NCBI RefSeq assembly: GCF_000421565.1
Contig: NZ_ATXG01000014.1
Coordinates: 33,498-97,497, forward strand
Source of the DNA: Agromyces subbeticus DSM 16689
GTDB lineage: Bacteria > Actinomycetota > Actinomycetes > Actinomycetales > Microbacteriaceae
Reading direction: 5' to 3'
DNA length: 64,000 nt
Positions 15,722-24,460 of this stretch are shown here, one piece after another. Position 1 is the stretch's first letter, and every line of letters begins with the position of its first letter. The translations under genes were made by a program, and so were the position numbers. Under the pieces are notes generated by a model. It worked only from the letters and a program-made list of their open reading frames with translations. It was not told where the DNA came from and did not search any database.

Positions 15722-17684
15722 GTGCCACCGCTGCGTACCGACCGATCGGCCGACGCCGCGCTCATCGAGCGCACGCGTCAGGGCGACCGCTCCGCGTACG
15801 CCGAGCTCTGGGAGCGGCACTCGGCCTCGGCACGCACCGTCGCGCGCTCGTACAGTTCGCTCGACCCCGACGACCTCGTGGCCGAGTCGTTCACCAAGAT
15901 CTACAGCACGATCCTCGCGGGCGGCGGGCCCACCGGTGCGTTCCGCCCGTACCTCTTCACGACGATCCGCAACACGGCGGCGGGCTGGGGGCGCGCGCGC
16001 CACGAGACCACGCTCGACACGCTCGAGTCGTTCGAAGACCCTGCGTCGAGCGAGTCGGCCACGCTCGAAGCCCTCGACCGCGGCGCAACGGCGCAGGCTT
16101 TCCGATCGCTTCCGACCCGGTGGCAGGAGGTGCTCTGGTACTCGGAGGTCGAGAACATGACCCCGCAGCAGATCGCTCCGCTGCTCGGCATGAGCGCCAA
16201 CAGCACGGCGGCGCTCGCCTACCGGGCTCGCGAGGGACTGCGGCAGGCCTGGATCCGCGTGCACCTGCGCAACCCCGCGAACGCCCCCGAGTGCCAGTGG
16301 ACGATCGATCGCCTCGGCAGCTACACCCGGGGCAAGCTCCGCACTCGCGAGACCACGCGACTCGAGGCGCACCTCGACGACTGCGCCAAGTGCACGATCG
16401 TCGCCGCCGAGGCTCGCGACGTCGGCTCCCGCCTCGCCCTCGTGCTGCTCCCGCTCACGGCAGGCATCGGCGGCGCGACCGCCTACTCCGCCTGGCTCTC
16501 GCAAGGCGCACCGGTCGCCGATCTCGCACTCGGCGCGGCCGGCATGCCTGCCGTCGTCACCGGTCTACACTCGGCGGGCGCGACCGGAGCTGCGGGCGCA
16601 ACCGGAGCTGCCGGCGCATCCACGGGCGCATCCGGCACAGCCGGCGCGGGTGCCGGTTCCGGTGCCGCCGGAACCACGGCGGGCGCAACGGCCGGCGCAT
16701 CGACGGCCGGCGGCCTGGTCGGCGCGGTGGGCGGTGCCGGTGTCGTCATCGGTGCCGGAGTCGGTACCCTCGTGCTCGCGGCGGCGGCCGTCGCTGCCGT
16801 CATCATCGTGCCGACGCTCGCCGCGGCGCCGCCTCCGCCCGAGACCTCGGTGGTCGCCGAGCCGGCGCCCGATACGACCGAGATCGAGGTTCCGAATGTC
16901 GCGGCGCCGGTGCCGCTTCCGATCGTGCCGCCGATCGCACCGCCGAATCCCGTCGCTCCCCCCGGTCGACGTCGAGCCCGAAGAGGTCGACGCCGCGCCA
17001 TCGCCTTCGCCGATTCCCGACCCCACTCCGCCGACGACCACGCCCACGACACCAACGCCCACGACACCGACCACGCCGCCCGATCCCGAGCCCGTCGACA
17101 CCGTGGCCCTGCCGCCGGTGGTGTTCGAGCCCGACACCGGCGGCGGCCTCGTCGACCCGATCCTGTCGGGCACCGCCGAACCGGGTGCAGAGATCCGAGT
17201 GCAGGTGCAGTCCGACGTCGTTCTCTCGGCCGCGTCCGCATCTGCCGCTGTCGCCGAGCCCGACGCGACCGCCGACGCCGACGGAAACTGGTCGCTGACG
17301 TACTCGGGCCTTCCGGCTGGCACGCACCTGCTCACCGTCACCCAGACCGACCTGGCCGGCAACGACTCTGTTCCCGGCATACCGGTCGAGGTCTCGCTGT
17401 CGAGTCCCCAGTTGGTGCTCGAGGGTATCGGTCGCTACGTGTGGCGCATCTCGTTCGATGGCGCCCCGGGTGCAACCGTGCAGGTGCTCGTCGACGGCGC
17501 GGAGTACAGTCGGGTCGTGCTCGATGCGGAAGGCGATTACACCGTTCGCGGGCTCTTCGACATCCCCCGCGACATCATGGTCACGGTGCGATACACCGCG
17601 GATGAACGGTATGGTCCGACCGCCGTAGCCGAGCGCTGGTGGTGGGCCGACGAGGCATCCGCTCCGGCTAGTCTTGCGGGATGA
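15722..17684 (+). CDS. ECF sigma factor fused to anti-sigma zinc finger, membrane segment(s) and Ig-like domain; apparent frameshift
   Basis: GTG 15722 follows AAGGAG by six bases. Residues about 10-180 are ECF sigma regions 2 and 4 (DPDDLVAESFTKIY; MTPQQIAPLLGMSANSTAAL). Residues 214-225 carry the anti-sigma zinc motif HLDDCAKC (Hx3Cx2C). A hydrophobic segment (238-259), a Gly/Ala/Thr-rich stretch, a second hydrophobic segment (340-363) and a Pro-rich linker follow. The frame then breaks in a C6 run at 16958-16963. In the +1 frame the sequence continues as a Thr/Pro linker and a bacterial Ig-like domain (SGTAEPGAEIRV, ADADGNWSLTYSGL, TQTDLAGN). With one C removed the protein is 653 residues and ends at 17684, overlapping purU. 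Unshifted, the frame gives an Arg-rich tail to 17605. Fused sigma/anti-sigma proteins are known in Actinobacteria. Confidence 0.8.
16958..16963 (+). other. C6 homopolymer at the frame switch of the sigma fusion
   Basis: The run reads GCT CCC CCC GGT in the upstream frame, whereas the downstream domain needs GCT CCC CCG GTC. One extra C, or a +1 ribosomal slip on CCC-C, explains the switch. A sequencing error in the run is equally possible. Confidence 0.75.
17669..17674 (+). promoter_or_regulatory. -10 box of a probable leaderless purU transcript
   Basis: TAGTCT lies six bases before the purU ATG with no Shine-Dalgarno in between, so transcription would start at or next to the start codon. 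The box sits inside the end of the sigma-fusion gene. Confidence 0.5.
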
Positions 17685-18562
17685 CCGAGCACGTTCCCGG
17701 CGCACCTCCCGAACGCCTGCACCACTGGGTCGTCACCCTCAGCTGCACCGACGGCCCCGGCATCGTGCACGCCGTGAGCGGCGCGATGGTGGCCGCCCGC
17801 GGCAACATCACCGAGAGCCAGCAGTTCGCGAGCCTCGATACGGGCCGCTTTTTCATGCGCCTGCAGGTCGAATCGCCGGCGGGCCGTGACGAGGTCGAAG
17901 CGGCGCTGCATCCGGTCACCGAGCGCTGGGGCATGCAGTGGCACCTCGACGAGGTCGCCCGCCCCCTGCGCACCCTCGTGCTCGCCTCGACGGCCGGGCA
18001 CTGCGTGAACGACCTGCTCTTCCGCCAGCGCGCGGGGCAACTGTCGGTCGAGATCCCGCTCGTGCTCTCCAACCACGGCACTCTCCGCGACCTGGTCGAC
18101 TTCTACGGGGTGCCGTTCGAATCGCTCGCCGTCACGGATGCCGCGTCGAAGGCCGAGTTCGAACGACGCGTGCTCGCTGCGGTCGACGAACACGACATCG
18201 AGCTCGTCGTGCTGGCGCGCTACATGCAGATCCTCTCGCCCGAGCTGTGTGCTGCGCTCGAAGGCCGCTGCATCAACATCCACCACTCGTTCCTGCCCGG
18301 ATTCAAGGGGGCGAACCCCTATCGACAGGCGCACGCACGCGGCGTGAAGCTGATCGGTGCGACAGCGCACTTCGTGACGAGCGACCTCGACGAGGGCCCG
18401 ATCATCGAGCAGAACGTCGTGCGCGTCGATCACTCGCGCAGCCCCGCCGAGCTCGTCGCGATCGGGCAAGACGAAGAGAGCCGCACGCTCAGCCAGGCGG
18501 TCAAGTGGTTCGCCGAGCGCCGGGTGCTCGTCGACGGCGCCCGCACGATCATCTTCCGCTGA
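17681..18562 (+). CDS. purU: Formyltetrahydrofolate deformylase
   Basis: The 293-residue protein has an N-terminal ACT domain (about 12-90, starting LSCTDGPGIVHAVSG) and a formyl-transferase-like catalytic domain (about 95-290). INIHHSFLPGFKGANPY holds the active-site His and Asn region, and GATAHFVT and DLDEGPIIEQ follow as in all PurU proteins. It hydrolyses 10-formyl-THF to formate and THF, balancing the one-carbon pool. Its ATG overlaps the TGA of the sigma-fusion gene. The TAGTCT six bases upstream suggests a leaderless transcript independent of that gene. Confidence 0.96.
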   Translation: MTEHVPGAPPERLHHWVVTLSCTDGPGIVHAVSGAMVAARGNITESQQFASLDTGRFFMRLQVESPAGRDEVEAALHPVTERWGMQWHLDEVARPLRTLVLASTAGHCVNDLLFRQRAGQLSVEIPLVLSNHGTLRDLVDFYGVPFESLAVTDAASKAEFERRVLAAVDEHDIELVVLARYMQILSPELCAALEGRCINIHHSFLPGFKGANPYRQAHARGVKLIGATAHFVTSDLDEGPIIEQNVVRVDHSRSPAELVAIGQDEESRTLSQAVKWFAERRVLVDGARTIIFR

Positions 18563-18584
18563 GGCGCGGGTAGGCTTGAGGGTC

Positions 18585-18983
18585 GTGAGCGAAGCACAGC
18601 ACCAGCACGACCGGCAGCAGCGCGACGAACAGCGTGCGCAGATGGCGAAGATCGGGCCGAACGACATCCTCCGGTTCTTCCTCGAGCTCTTCGCCTTCGT
18701 CTCGCTCGGCATCTGGGGTTTCCTCGCCTTCCCGCTGCCGTGGCCGGGAGTGCTCATCGGCATCGGTGCGCCGCTCCTGGCGATTCTCGCCTGGGCGCTG
18801 TTCGTCTCGCCGAAAGCCGTGTTCCGGGTCGACCTCTTCGGCAAGGCGCTCGTCGAGATCGCCGTCTTCTCAGCGGCCGCCCTCGGCTGGTGGACCCTCG
18901 GCCAGCCGATCGTCGCGGTGGTCTTCGCCGTGGCCGCCGCGATCAGCGGCGTCGTGCACGGCCGCCGTCAACTCGCCGGCTGA
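18585..18983 (+). CDS. YrdB-family (DUF2568-like) small membrane protein
   Basis: The 132-residue protein has a polar Gln/Arg-rich N-terminus and four hydrophobic segments: residues about 32-48, 49-66, 85-103 and 104-122. PKAVFRVDLFGKALVEIAVF is typical of the YrdB-like family of unknown function. I take the GTG at 18585, preceded by TAGGCT-N8 and no Shine-Dalgarno, as a leaderless start; an upstream TTG at 18576 is less likely. The role is unknown. Confidence 0.75.
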   Translation: MSEAQHQHDRQQRDEQRAQMAKIGPNDILRFFLELFAFVSLGIWGFLAFPLPWPGVLIGIGAPLLAILAWALFVSPKAVFRVDLFGKALVEIAVFSAAALGWWTLGQPIVAVVFAVAAAISGVVHGRRQLAG

Positions 18984-19109
18984 CCATCGCGCTGCGGCTG
19001 CTCCCCGGTCGCCATGATGAACGCCGTGAGCACGACACGGCGACGCCTCACCAGCGCGAGCACGCCCGAGCACGCGCGACATTCGGGCGCCTGACGGCGA
19101 TGGGGTGGA

Positions 19110-19127
19110 CGGATGCCGCGGCATCCG
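19110..19127. terminator. Perfect palindrome between convergent genes (CGGATGCCG repeat pair)
   Basis: CGGATGCCG directly abuts its complement CGGCATCCG, an 18-bp perfect palindrome between the YrdB gene and nagB, which converge here. Its position suggests a two-way terminator. It is one of four identical copies in the window. Confidence 0.6.
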
Positions 19128-19149
19128 CTCACGCGATCGGGTGCTCGGC

Positions 19150-19935
19150 TCAGATGCCCTGCCACGCGGGCTTGTTCGCCCAGGCGTGCCGGTAGTAGTC
19201 GAGGTTCGTGAGCTCGGACGCCGCGGCCTCGTCGACGATGACCGTGGTGTGCGGGTGCAGCTGGATCGCAGAACCGGGCTGGCTCGCCGAGACGGCGCCC
19301 TCGACCGCTGCCGCGACGGCGTGGGCCTTGGCCGCACCGAAGGCGAGCAGCACGAGGTGTCGTGCCCGCAGGATGGTGCCGATGCCCTGCGTGATGCAGT
19401 GCATCGGAACGTCAGCGGGCGAATCGAAGAATCGCGCGTTGTCGAGCCGAGTCGGTTCGGTGAGCGTCTTCACGCGCGTGAGTGAGGCGAGCGACGAACC
19501 CGGCTCGTTGAAGCCGATGTGCCCCGTGCGGCCGATGCCGAGGATCTGCAGGTCGACACCGCCGGCAGCGGTGATCGCCGCCTCGTAGTCGCCACCGGCG
19601 TGCTCGATCGACGCGGGGTCGCCGTTCGGCACCCGCACGAGCTCGGGCGTGAGGCCGAGCGGCTCCACGACCTCGCGCGTGATGACGGCGCGGTAGCTCT
19701 CGGGGTGGCCGGCGGGCAGCCCGACGTACTCGTCGAGCGCGAAGCCGCGCACGCCGCGCACGTCGATCTCGTCGTCGGCGATGCGGCGGGCGAGCGCGCG
19801 ATAGCTCGCGAGCGGCGTGGATCCGGTCGCGAGGCCGAGCACGACGTCGGGCTTCGAGCGGATGAGCGTGACGATCGCGTCGGCGACGATGGCGCCCGCG
19901 GCGTCTTCGTTCTCTACGATGACGATTTCAGCCAT
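19150..19935 (-). CDS. nagB: Glucosamine-6-phosphate deaminase
   Basis: The 261-residue enzyme converts GlcN-6-P to fructose-6-P plus ammonia. Motifs include GLATGSTPL near residue 34, FALDEYVGL with the catalytic Asp near 67, and GIGRTGHIGFNEPG near 132 carrying the active-site His and Glu. It is the last gene of the GlcNAc operon and overlaps the preceding kinase gene by 22 bp. It delivers the pathway product to glycolysis. The match to NagB length and motifs is strong. Confidence 0.96.
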   Translation of the reverse strand: MAEIVIVENEDAAGAIVADAIVTLIRSKPDVVLGLATGSTPLASYRALARRIADDEIDVRGVRGFALDEYVGLPAGHPESYRAVITREVVEPLGLTPELVRVPNGDPASIEHAGGDYEAAITAAGGVDLQILGIGRTGHIGFNEPGSSLASLTRVKTLTEPTRLDNARFFDSPADVPMHCITQGIGTILRARHLVLLAFGAAKAHAVAAAVEGAVSASQPGSAIQLHPHTTVIVDEAAASELTNLDYYRHAWANKPAWQGI

Positions 19936-20846
19936 TGGTGTTCTCCTACGAGGGCGGCGCCGACGGCTGCCGCCGGGAAACCGAAGGGGATGACCTGCAC
20001 GCGAGCCGCGAGGCCGATCGATGCGATGAAGGCCGATTCATCGGCCCACCGATTCAGGATACGGCGTGTGCCGACCAGCAGCGGTTCACCGAGGGCAGCG
20101 AGCCCGCCCCCGATCACCACGGTGTCGACGTCGACGGTCAGTGCGAGCAGGCGCACGGCCGACGCGACGCCCGTCAGGAACTCCTCGCGCACCGCCTGCG
20201 CGCGCGCATCGCCGGCCTCGGCCGCCGCGAAGAGCTCTCGGGCAGGGTGCTCTGAGGCGGTCGGCCACGTGCGGGCGATCGCGAGTCCGGAGGCGAGGGT
20301 CTCGAGGCAACCGCGCTGCCCGCAGCCGCACCTGACGCCAGCCGGGTCGACGGGGATGTGGCCGATCTCGCCCGCGACGCCGTGCCCGCCGCGCAGCAGC
20401 CGGCCATCGAGCACGACGCCGGCGGCGAGACCCGTTCCGAGGTTGAGGTAGGCCATCGAACTCACCCTGATGCCGTCGGCGACGCCGAGCAGGTGATGCG
20501 CTCCGAGCGCCGCCGCCTTGACGTCGTTCTCGATGCGTACCTCGACGCCGAGGCGGTCGGCCAGGCGCGGGCCGAGGTCGAGCCCCTCGAGGCCGAGGTT
20601 CACCGCGTGCTCGACCCGACCGGTGGCGTTGTCGACGGCACCGGGGATGCCGATGCCGATCGAGGTGAAGGCCGAGGCGCCGACGCCCGCGAGCGCGGTC
20701 ATGCGCTCGACGGTGCGGATGGCGGTCGCCACGACGGCCTCGGCACCGAAGCCCGTCGGCATGCGCACCTGATCGCTCAGCTCTCCGTCGGCACCGATCG
20801 CCACCGCGGCCGTCTTCGTGCCGCCGATGTCGATGCCGAGCCTCAC
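19914..20846 (-). CDS. ROK-family sugar kinase (probable N-acetylglucosamine kinase)
   Basis: The 310-residue protein shows DIGGTKTAAVAIG at the N-terminus, the ENDVKAAALG active-site segment, GEIGHIPVD and the zinc knuckle CGCGQRGCLET. It has no DNA-binding domain, so it is a kinase rather than a repressor. The GTG at 20846 overlaps the GH3 stop by four bases. Placed between a NagZ-like hydrolase and nagB, it most likely makes GlcNAc-6-P from GlcNAc freed in the cytoplasm. Glucose kinase activity is an alternative. Confidence 0.88.
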   Translation of the reverse strand: MRLGIDIGGTKTAAVAIGADGELSDQVRMPTGFGAEAVVATAIRTVERMTALAGVGASAFTSIGIGIPGAVDNATGRVEHAVNLGLEGLDLGPRLADRLGVEVRIENDVKAAALGAHHLLGVADGIRVSSMAYLNLGTGLAAGVVLDGRLLRGGHGVAGEIGHIPVDPAGVRCGCGQRGCLETLASGLAIARTWPTASEHPARELFAAAEAGDARAQAVREEFLTGVASAVRLLALTVDVDTVVIGGGLAALGEPLLVGTRRILNRWADESAFIASIGLAARVQVIPFGFPAAAVGAALVGEHQWLKSSS

Positions 20847-22378
20847 GGCGTCGCCACCGCCGCCCGCATCGCGTCGCCGATGAACTCGATGACGGCTTCG
20901 CCGAGCAGGCGCGAGGCACCGAACGTCGCGACGTCTGCGTAGGCGCGATCGTTCGATGGCCAGCCCATGTCGATCGTCACGACGTCGTCGCGCACCGCGC
21001 GCAGCGCGTCGATCGCCGAGCGGGCGAACGGATGCCGGTGCAGGTCCTTGCCCACGACGAGCACCGGTCCGGCGAGCGCGGCTGGGTCGGCGAGCCCCTG
21101 CGCGGCGGAGACCGCGACCGTCTGCGCGGCGCCGAGCCACGATGCCGTGCCGTTCGCCGCCTCGGCGGCGAACGGGCCCCAAGGGGCGTCGCCGACCGCG
21201 ATGTTCACGACCGTGTCGATGCGCACCACGGTGCCGATCCGCCGGGCGCCGGCGAGACGCGCACGCGCGCCGTCGGTCGCCTCGAAGACCTCGACGACCC
21301 GGCCGACCTCGCCGGCGTCGTGCGCGGGCTCGATGACGGATGCCGCGACGGGACCGGTCGGCATCGCCGGCGCGGTCGCGGCGAGCTCGCGAACCCGGCG
21401 GGCCGCCTCGACCACCCGGTCGGCGGGAAGGCGCCCGGCGTCGATCGCCGACTCGATCGTCGCGATGATCTCGGTCAGCTGCGCGTCGGTGTTGTTCGAC
21501 CCGATGCAGAGCAGGTCGCATCCGGCGGCGAGGGCGCGCACTGCGGCTTCGGGGATGCCGTGCACGCCACTCGCCCCCGTCATGTCGAGGGCGTCGGTGA
21601 CGATGACGCCGTCGAACCCCAGCTCTCCGCGGAGCAGGCGATTGAGGATCTGCGGAGAGAGGGTGGCCGGATTCTCCGCGTCGAGCTGCGGAATGAGGAT
21701 GTGCGAGGTCATGATCGTGCGCGAGCCGGCGGCGATCGCTGCCCGGAACGGCACGAGTTCGCGCTCGAGCAGGGTGTCGAGCGGCACGTCGACGACGGGC
21801 AGGGCGAGGTGCGAGTCGGTCGCCGTGTCGCCGTGACCGGGGAAGTGCTTCGCGCTCGCGGCGACGCCCGTCTGCTGCAGGCCCTCGACCCACGCGGCCG
21901 AATGCCGGGCGACGAGCTCGGGATCGGCGCCGAAGCTGCGGATGCCGATGACCGGGTTGTCGGGGTTCGCGTTGACGTCGACGTCGGGCGCGAACGTCAC
22001 CGTGCAGCCCGTGGCGGCGAGGGCCTCCCCGACCGCCCTCGCGACCCGCGCAGTGAGCTCGAGATCGTCGATGCGGCCGAGCACGGCGTTGCCCGGAAAG
22101 GGCGCACCGCGATCGTAGAAGAGCCGGGTGACGTCGCCGCCCTCCTCGTCGACGGCGATGACCGCGTCGGGGTTCGCCGTGCGGAGCGAGGCGTTCAGGG
22201 CGCGCAACTGCTCGGGCGACTCGACGTTCTGCCCGAACAGGCACACGCCGCCGAGGCCGGCGCGGAAACGGTCGAGCAGCCACTCGGGCGCCGTCATTCC
22301 GTCGAACCCGGGCAGGAGCGTCGTGAGGATGTCCCGGCGGAGGCTGGTGCCCGGGCCGGTCGATGCGATCGCGGTCAT
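20843..22378 (-). CDS. Cytoplasmic NagZ-like beta-N-acetylhexosaminidase (GH3)
   Basis: The 511-residue GH3 enzyme has FAPDVDVN, then the NagZ signature KHFPGHGDTATDSH near residues 176-189, containing the Asp-His dyad used as acid/base by this subfamily. The nucleophile Asp lies in VIVTDALDM near 260. An additional C-terminal domain (about 340-511) replaces the shorter end of enterobacterial NagZ. No signal peptide is present, so it should cleave imported chito-oligosaccharides or muropeptide-derived disaccharides inside the cell. Start and stop overlap the neighbouring permease and kinase genes by four bases each. Confidence 0.9.
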   Translation of the reverse strand: MTAIASTGPGTSLRRDILTTLLPGFDGMTAPEWLLDRFRAGLGGVCLFGQNVESPEQLRALNASLRTANPDAVIAVDEEGGDVTRLFYDRGAPFPGNAVLGRIDDLELTARVARAVGEALAATGCTVTFAPDVDVNANPDNPVIGIRSFGADPELVARHSAAWVEGLQQTGVAASAKHFPGHGDTATDSHLALPVVDVPLDTLLERELVPFRAAIAAGSRTIMTSHILIPQLDAENPATLSPQILNRLLRGELGFDGVIVTDALDMTGASGVHGIPEAAVRALAAGCDLLCIGSNNTDAQLTEIIATIESAIDAGRLPADRVVEAARRVRELAATAPAMPTGPVAASVIEPAHDAGEVGRVVEVFEATDGARARLAGARRIGTVVRIDTVVNIAVGDAPWGPFAAEAANGTASWLGAAQTVAVSAAQGLADPAALAGPVLVVGKDLHRHPFARSAIDALRAVRDDVVTIDMGWPSNDRAYADVATFGASRLLGEAVIEFIGDAMRAAVATP

Positions 22379-23334
22379 CCCTTGACGGCCCCGCTCACGA
22401 GGCCGCCGACCATGCGGCGCTGCACGAACAGGAAGAAGATGACGACGGGCAGCGTGATGAGCGTGGAGCCGGCCATGACCGCACCCCAGTTCGTCGCCTC
22501 GGTCGCCGACTGGAAGGAGTTCAGCCACGGCGGGAGGGTGAGGTTGTAGCCCTTCAGCAGGAGGAGCGCCATCAGGAACTCGTTCCAGCTCTGGATGAAC
22601 GCGAAGATGCCGGTCGCGACGAGCCCCGGCGCCAGCAGGGGGAACGTGACCTTCCAGAACGCCTGCGCCTTCGTGCAGCCGTCGATCTGGGCCGCCTCCT
22701 CGAGCTCGGCCGGCACTCCCCTGACGAAGCCGCGCAGGGTCCAGATCGTGAACGGCACCACCGCGGCGAGGTGCACGATGAACAGCCCGACGAGGGTGTT
22801 CATGAGGCGCCAGTCGTCGACCATGTTGTAGATCGTGAACATCATCGCCTCGCCGGGCACCATCTGCACGACGAGCACGCTCACGATGAAGACGACCCGG
22901 CCGCGGAAGGCGAAGCGGGCGATCGCGATCGACGCGAGGAAGGCGATCAGCGCGCCGACCACGACGACGGCGAGCGCCACGGTGAGGCTGGACGCCAGCG
23001 CGTGCGGGAAGTCGGTCTGGCCGGGGGCCGCCTCGCGGGTCCACGCCGTCACGTAGTTCTTGAACGTGAAGTCGAACGGCAGGAAGCTCGGATTGCGGCT
23101 GATGATCTGGTTCGGCGGGGTGAACGACATGTTCACCATCCAGTAGACGGGGAACACCGAGCACACGATCACGAGGAGCGCGAAGACGTTGAGGCCGAAC
23201 CGGCCGGCGCGTCCCTTGGCGCGGCCCGCGCGGCGGCCGAGCCGCCCGCCGTCGCCGATCGTCGTGGCGGCACGCGTGGATGTCGTGACCGGGCCCGGCG
23301 TCTCGGCGATCTGGATTCCTGGGCTGATGCTCAC
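22375..23334 (-). CDS. ABC sugar-importer permease (MalG type)
   Basis: This 319-residue CUT1 permease has six hydrophobic segments. The EAA loop is ELEEAAQIDGCTKAQAFW and the standard end is RRMVGGLVSGAVKG. It overlaps its partner permease upstream and the GH3 gene downstream by four bases each. Together with the binding protein at 24.5-25.7 kb it should import N-acetylglucosamine, chitobiose or related glycans, as inferred from the operon. No ATPase gene accompanies it. Confidence 0.93.
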   Translation of the reverse strand: MSISPGIQIAETPGPVTTSTRAATTIGDGGRLGRRAGRAKGRAGRFGLNVFALLVIVCSVFPVYWMVNMSFTPPNQIISRNPSFLPFDFTFKNYVTAWTREAAPGQTDFPHALASSLTVALAVVVVGALIAFLASIAIARFAFRGRVVFIVSVLVVQMVPGEAMMFTIYNMVDDWRLMNTLVGLFIVHLAAVVPFTIWTLRGFVRGVPAELEEAAQIDGCTKAQAFWKVTFPLLAPGLVATGIFAFIQSWNEFLMALLLLKGYNLTLPPWLNSFQSATEATNWGAVMAGSTLITLPVVIFFLFVQRRMVGGLVSGAVKG

Positions 23335-24320
23335 AGCTCTGCCTCATCCTTCAGGGAGGAGCGGACGTTGAAGTAGGAGATGGCCATCAGCAGGATCACC
23401 ATGAACACGCCGATCGCGGCGGTGACGCCGAACTCGCCGAGGCCCTGCCGGAACAGGTAGGTCGGCAGGATGTTCGTCTCGCTCGCGAGCCCGCCCTGCT
23501 GCTGCAGCGCGTACACCTGCGTGAAGATCCGCAGGTTCCAGATGGTCTCGAGCACGAGTACAGCGGTCAGCACGCCACGCATGTACGGCATGATGATGAG
23601 CCGGAACCGCTGCCACGCGCTCGCACCGTCGAGCGCAGAGGCCTCGAGCACCTCGTCGGGCACCTGCCCGAGTCCGGCGTAGAAAGTGACGGCGGCGAAC
23701 GGCACGCTCTGCCAGACGACGATGATGACGAGCACCATCATGAACGACATCGGGTCGATGAGCCACGAGTGGCCCCTGAAGTCCTGGGTGCCGGTGATCG
23801 TGTTGAGCGCCCAGTTCACGAGGCCGTAATCGGTGTCGAAGATCCAGCCGAAGACGACGGTCGCCGAGAGCGGCGGCATCGCCCAGGCGAGCATCAGGCC
23901 GATCGAGACCGCGAGGCGCCAGCCCTTCGAGAGCTTCGTCATGAGCAGGGCGACGAGCATGCCGATCACGACGATGAGCACGGTGAGCACGACCATGAGC
24001 CCGAGGCTGCGGGCGAGCACGGCGGGGAAGTCCGATTCGGTGAAGACTTCGATGTAGTTGTCGAAGCCCACGAAGTTCGGCGAGGTGCCGAGCATCTTGT
24101 TCTTGATCTGCAGGTCCGTGAACGAGTTCACGAACATCACGATCGTCGGGTAGAGCACCATGACGCAGAGCAGGAGGATGCTCGGCGCGAGCAGCAGCCA
24201 CGGGGCCCAGGGCAGCGACTTCCTGCGGGGTCGCTCGCCTGCGGACTCGCGCGGTGCGCGGGGCGGTCGGGTGGTCGGCGTGCGCGGCGCTGCGTCAGGC
24301 TCGGTGAGGGTTGCGCTCAT
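23331..24320 (-). CDS. ABC sugar-importer permease (MalF type)
   Basis: This 329-residue CUT1 permease has a Pro/Arg-rich cytoplasmic N-terminus of about 37 residues and six membrane segments. Its EAA loop is EVLEASALDGASAWQRF. It lies 140 bp after the binding-protein gene, across a strong hairpin, and is translationally coupled to the MalG-type subunit. It resembles the DasB/NgcF type of chitobiose/GlcNAc transporters in arrangement, but I infer the substrate only from neighbours. Confidence 0.92.
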   Translation of the reverse strand: MSATLTEPDAAPRTPTTRPPRAPRESAGERPRRKSLPWAPWLLLAPSILLLCVMVLYPTIVMFVNSFTDLQIKNKMLGTSPNFVGFDNYIEVFTESDFPAVLARSLGLMVVLTVLIVVIGMLVALLMTKLSKGWRLAVSIGLMLAWAMPPLSATVVFGWIFDTDYGLVNWALNTITGTQDFRGHSWLIDPMSFMMVLVIIVVWQSVPFAAVTFYAGLGQVPDEVLEASALDGASAWQRFRLIIMPYMRGVLTAVLVLETIWNLRIFTQVYALQQQGGLASETNILPTYLFRQGLGEFGVTAAIGVFMVILLMAISYFNVRSSLKDEAEL

Positions 24321-24415
24321 GGCTGCTCCTCGTGGTCGCCGCGGGGGGATCGCGGATGTGACTGATGGTACGTCTCGGGCGCGGCGGCAAGCCGTCCGGA
24401 GGATGTCGTGGGAAC

Positions 24416-24445
24416 GGGGGCGGAGCTGTGTGGAACTCCGCCCCC
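24416..24445 (-). terminator. Intra-operon hairpin between binding-protein and permease genes
   Basis: GGGGGCGGAG and CTCCGCCCCC form a perfect 10-bp stem with a 10-nt loop, 15 bp after the binding-protein stop. A partial terminator or 3'-protecting stem here would give more binding protein than permease, a common design for such operons. Confidence 0.7.
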
Positions 24446-24460
24446 GCGGGGCTCAACAGG

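Noticed and set aside
16964..17605. Unshifted continuation of the sigma-fusion frame (Arg/His-rich tail)
   Set aside because: Its composition is that of an out-of-frame reading of GC-rich DNA; the overlapping +1 frame has a clear Ig-like domain and ends on the next gene.
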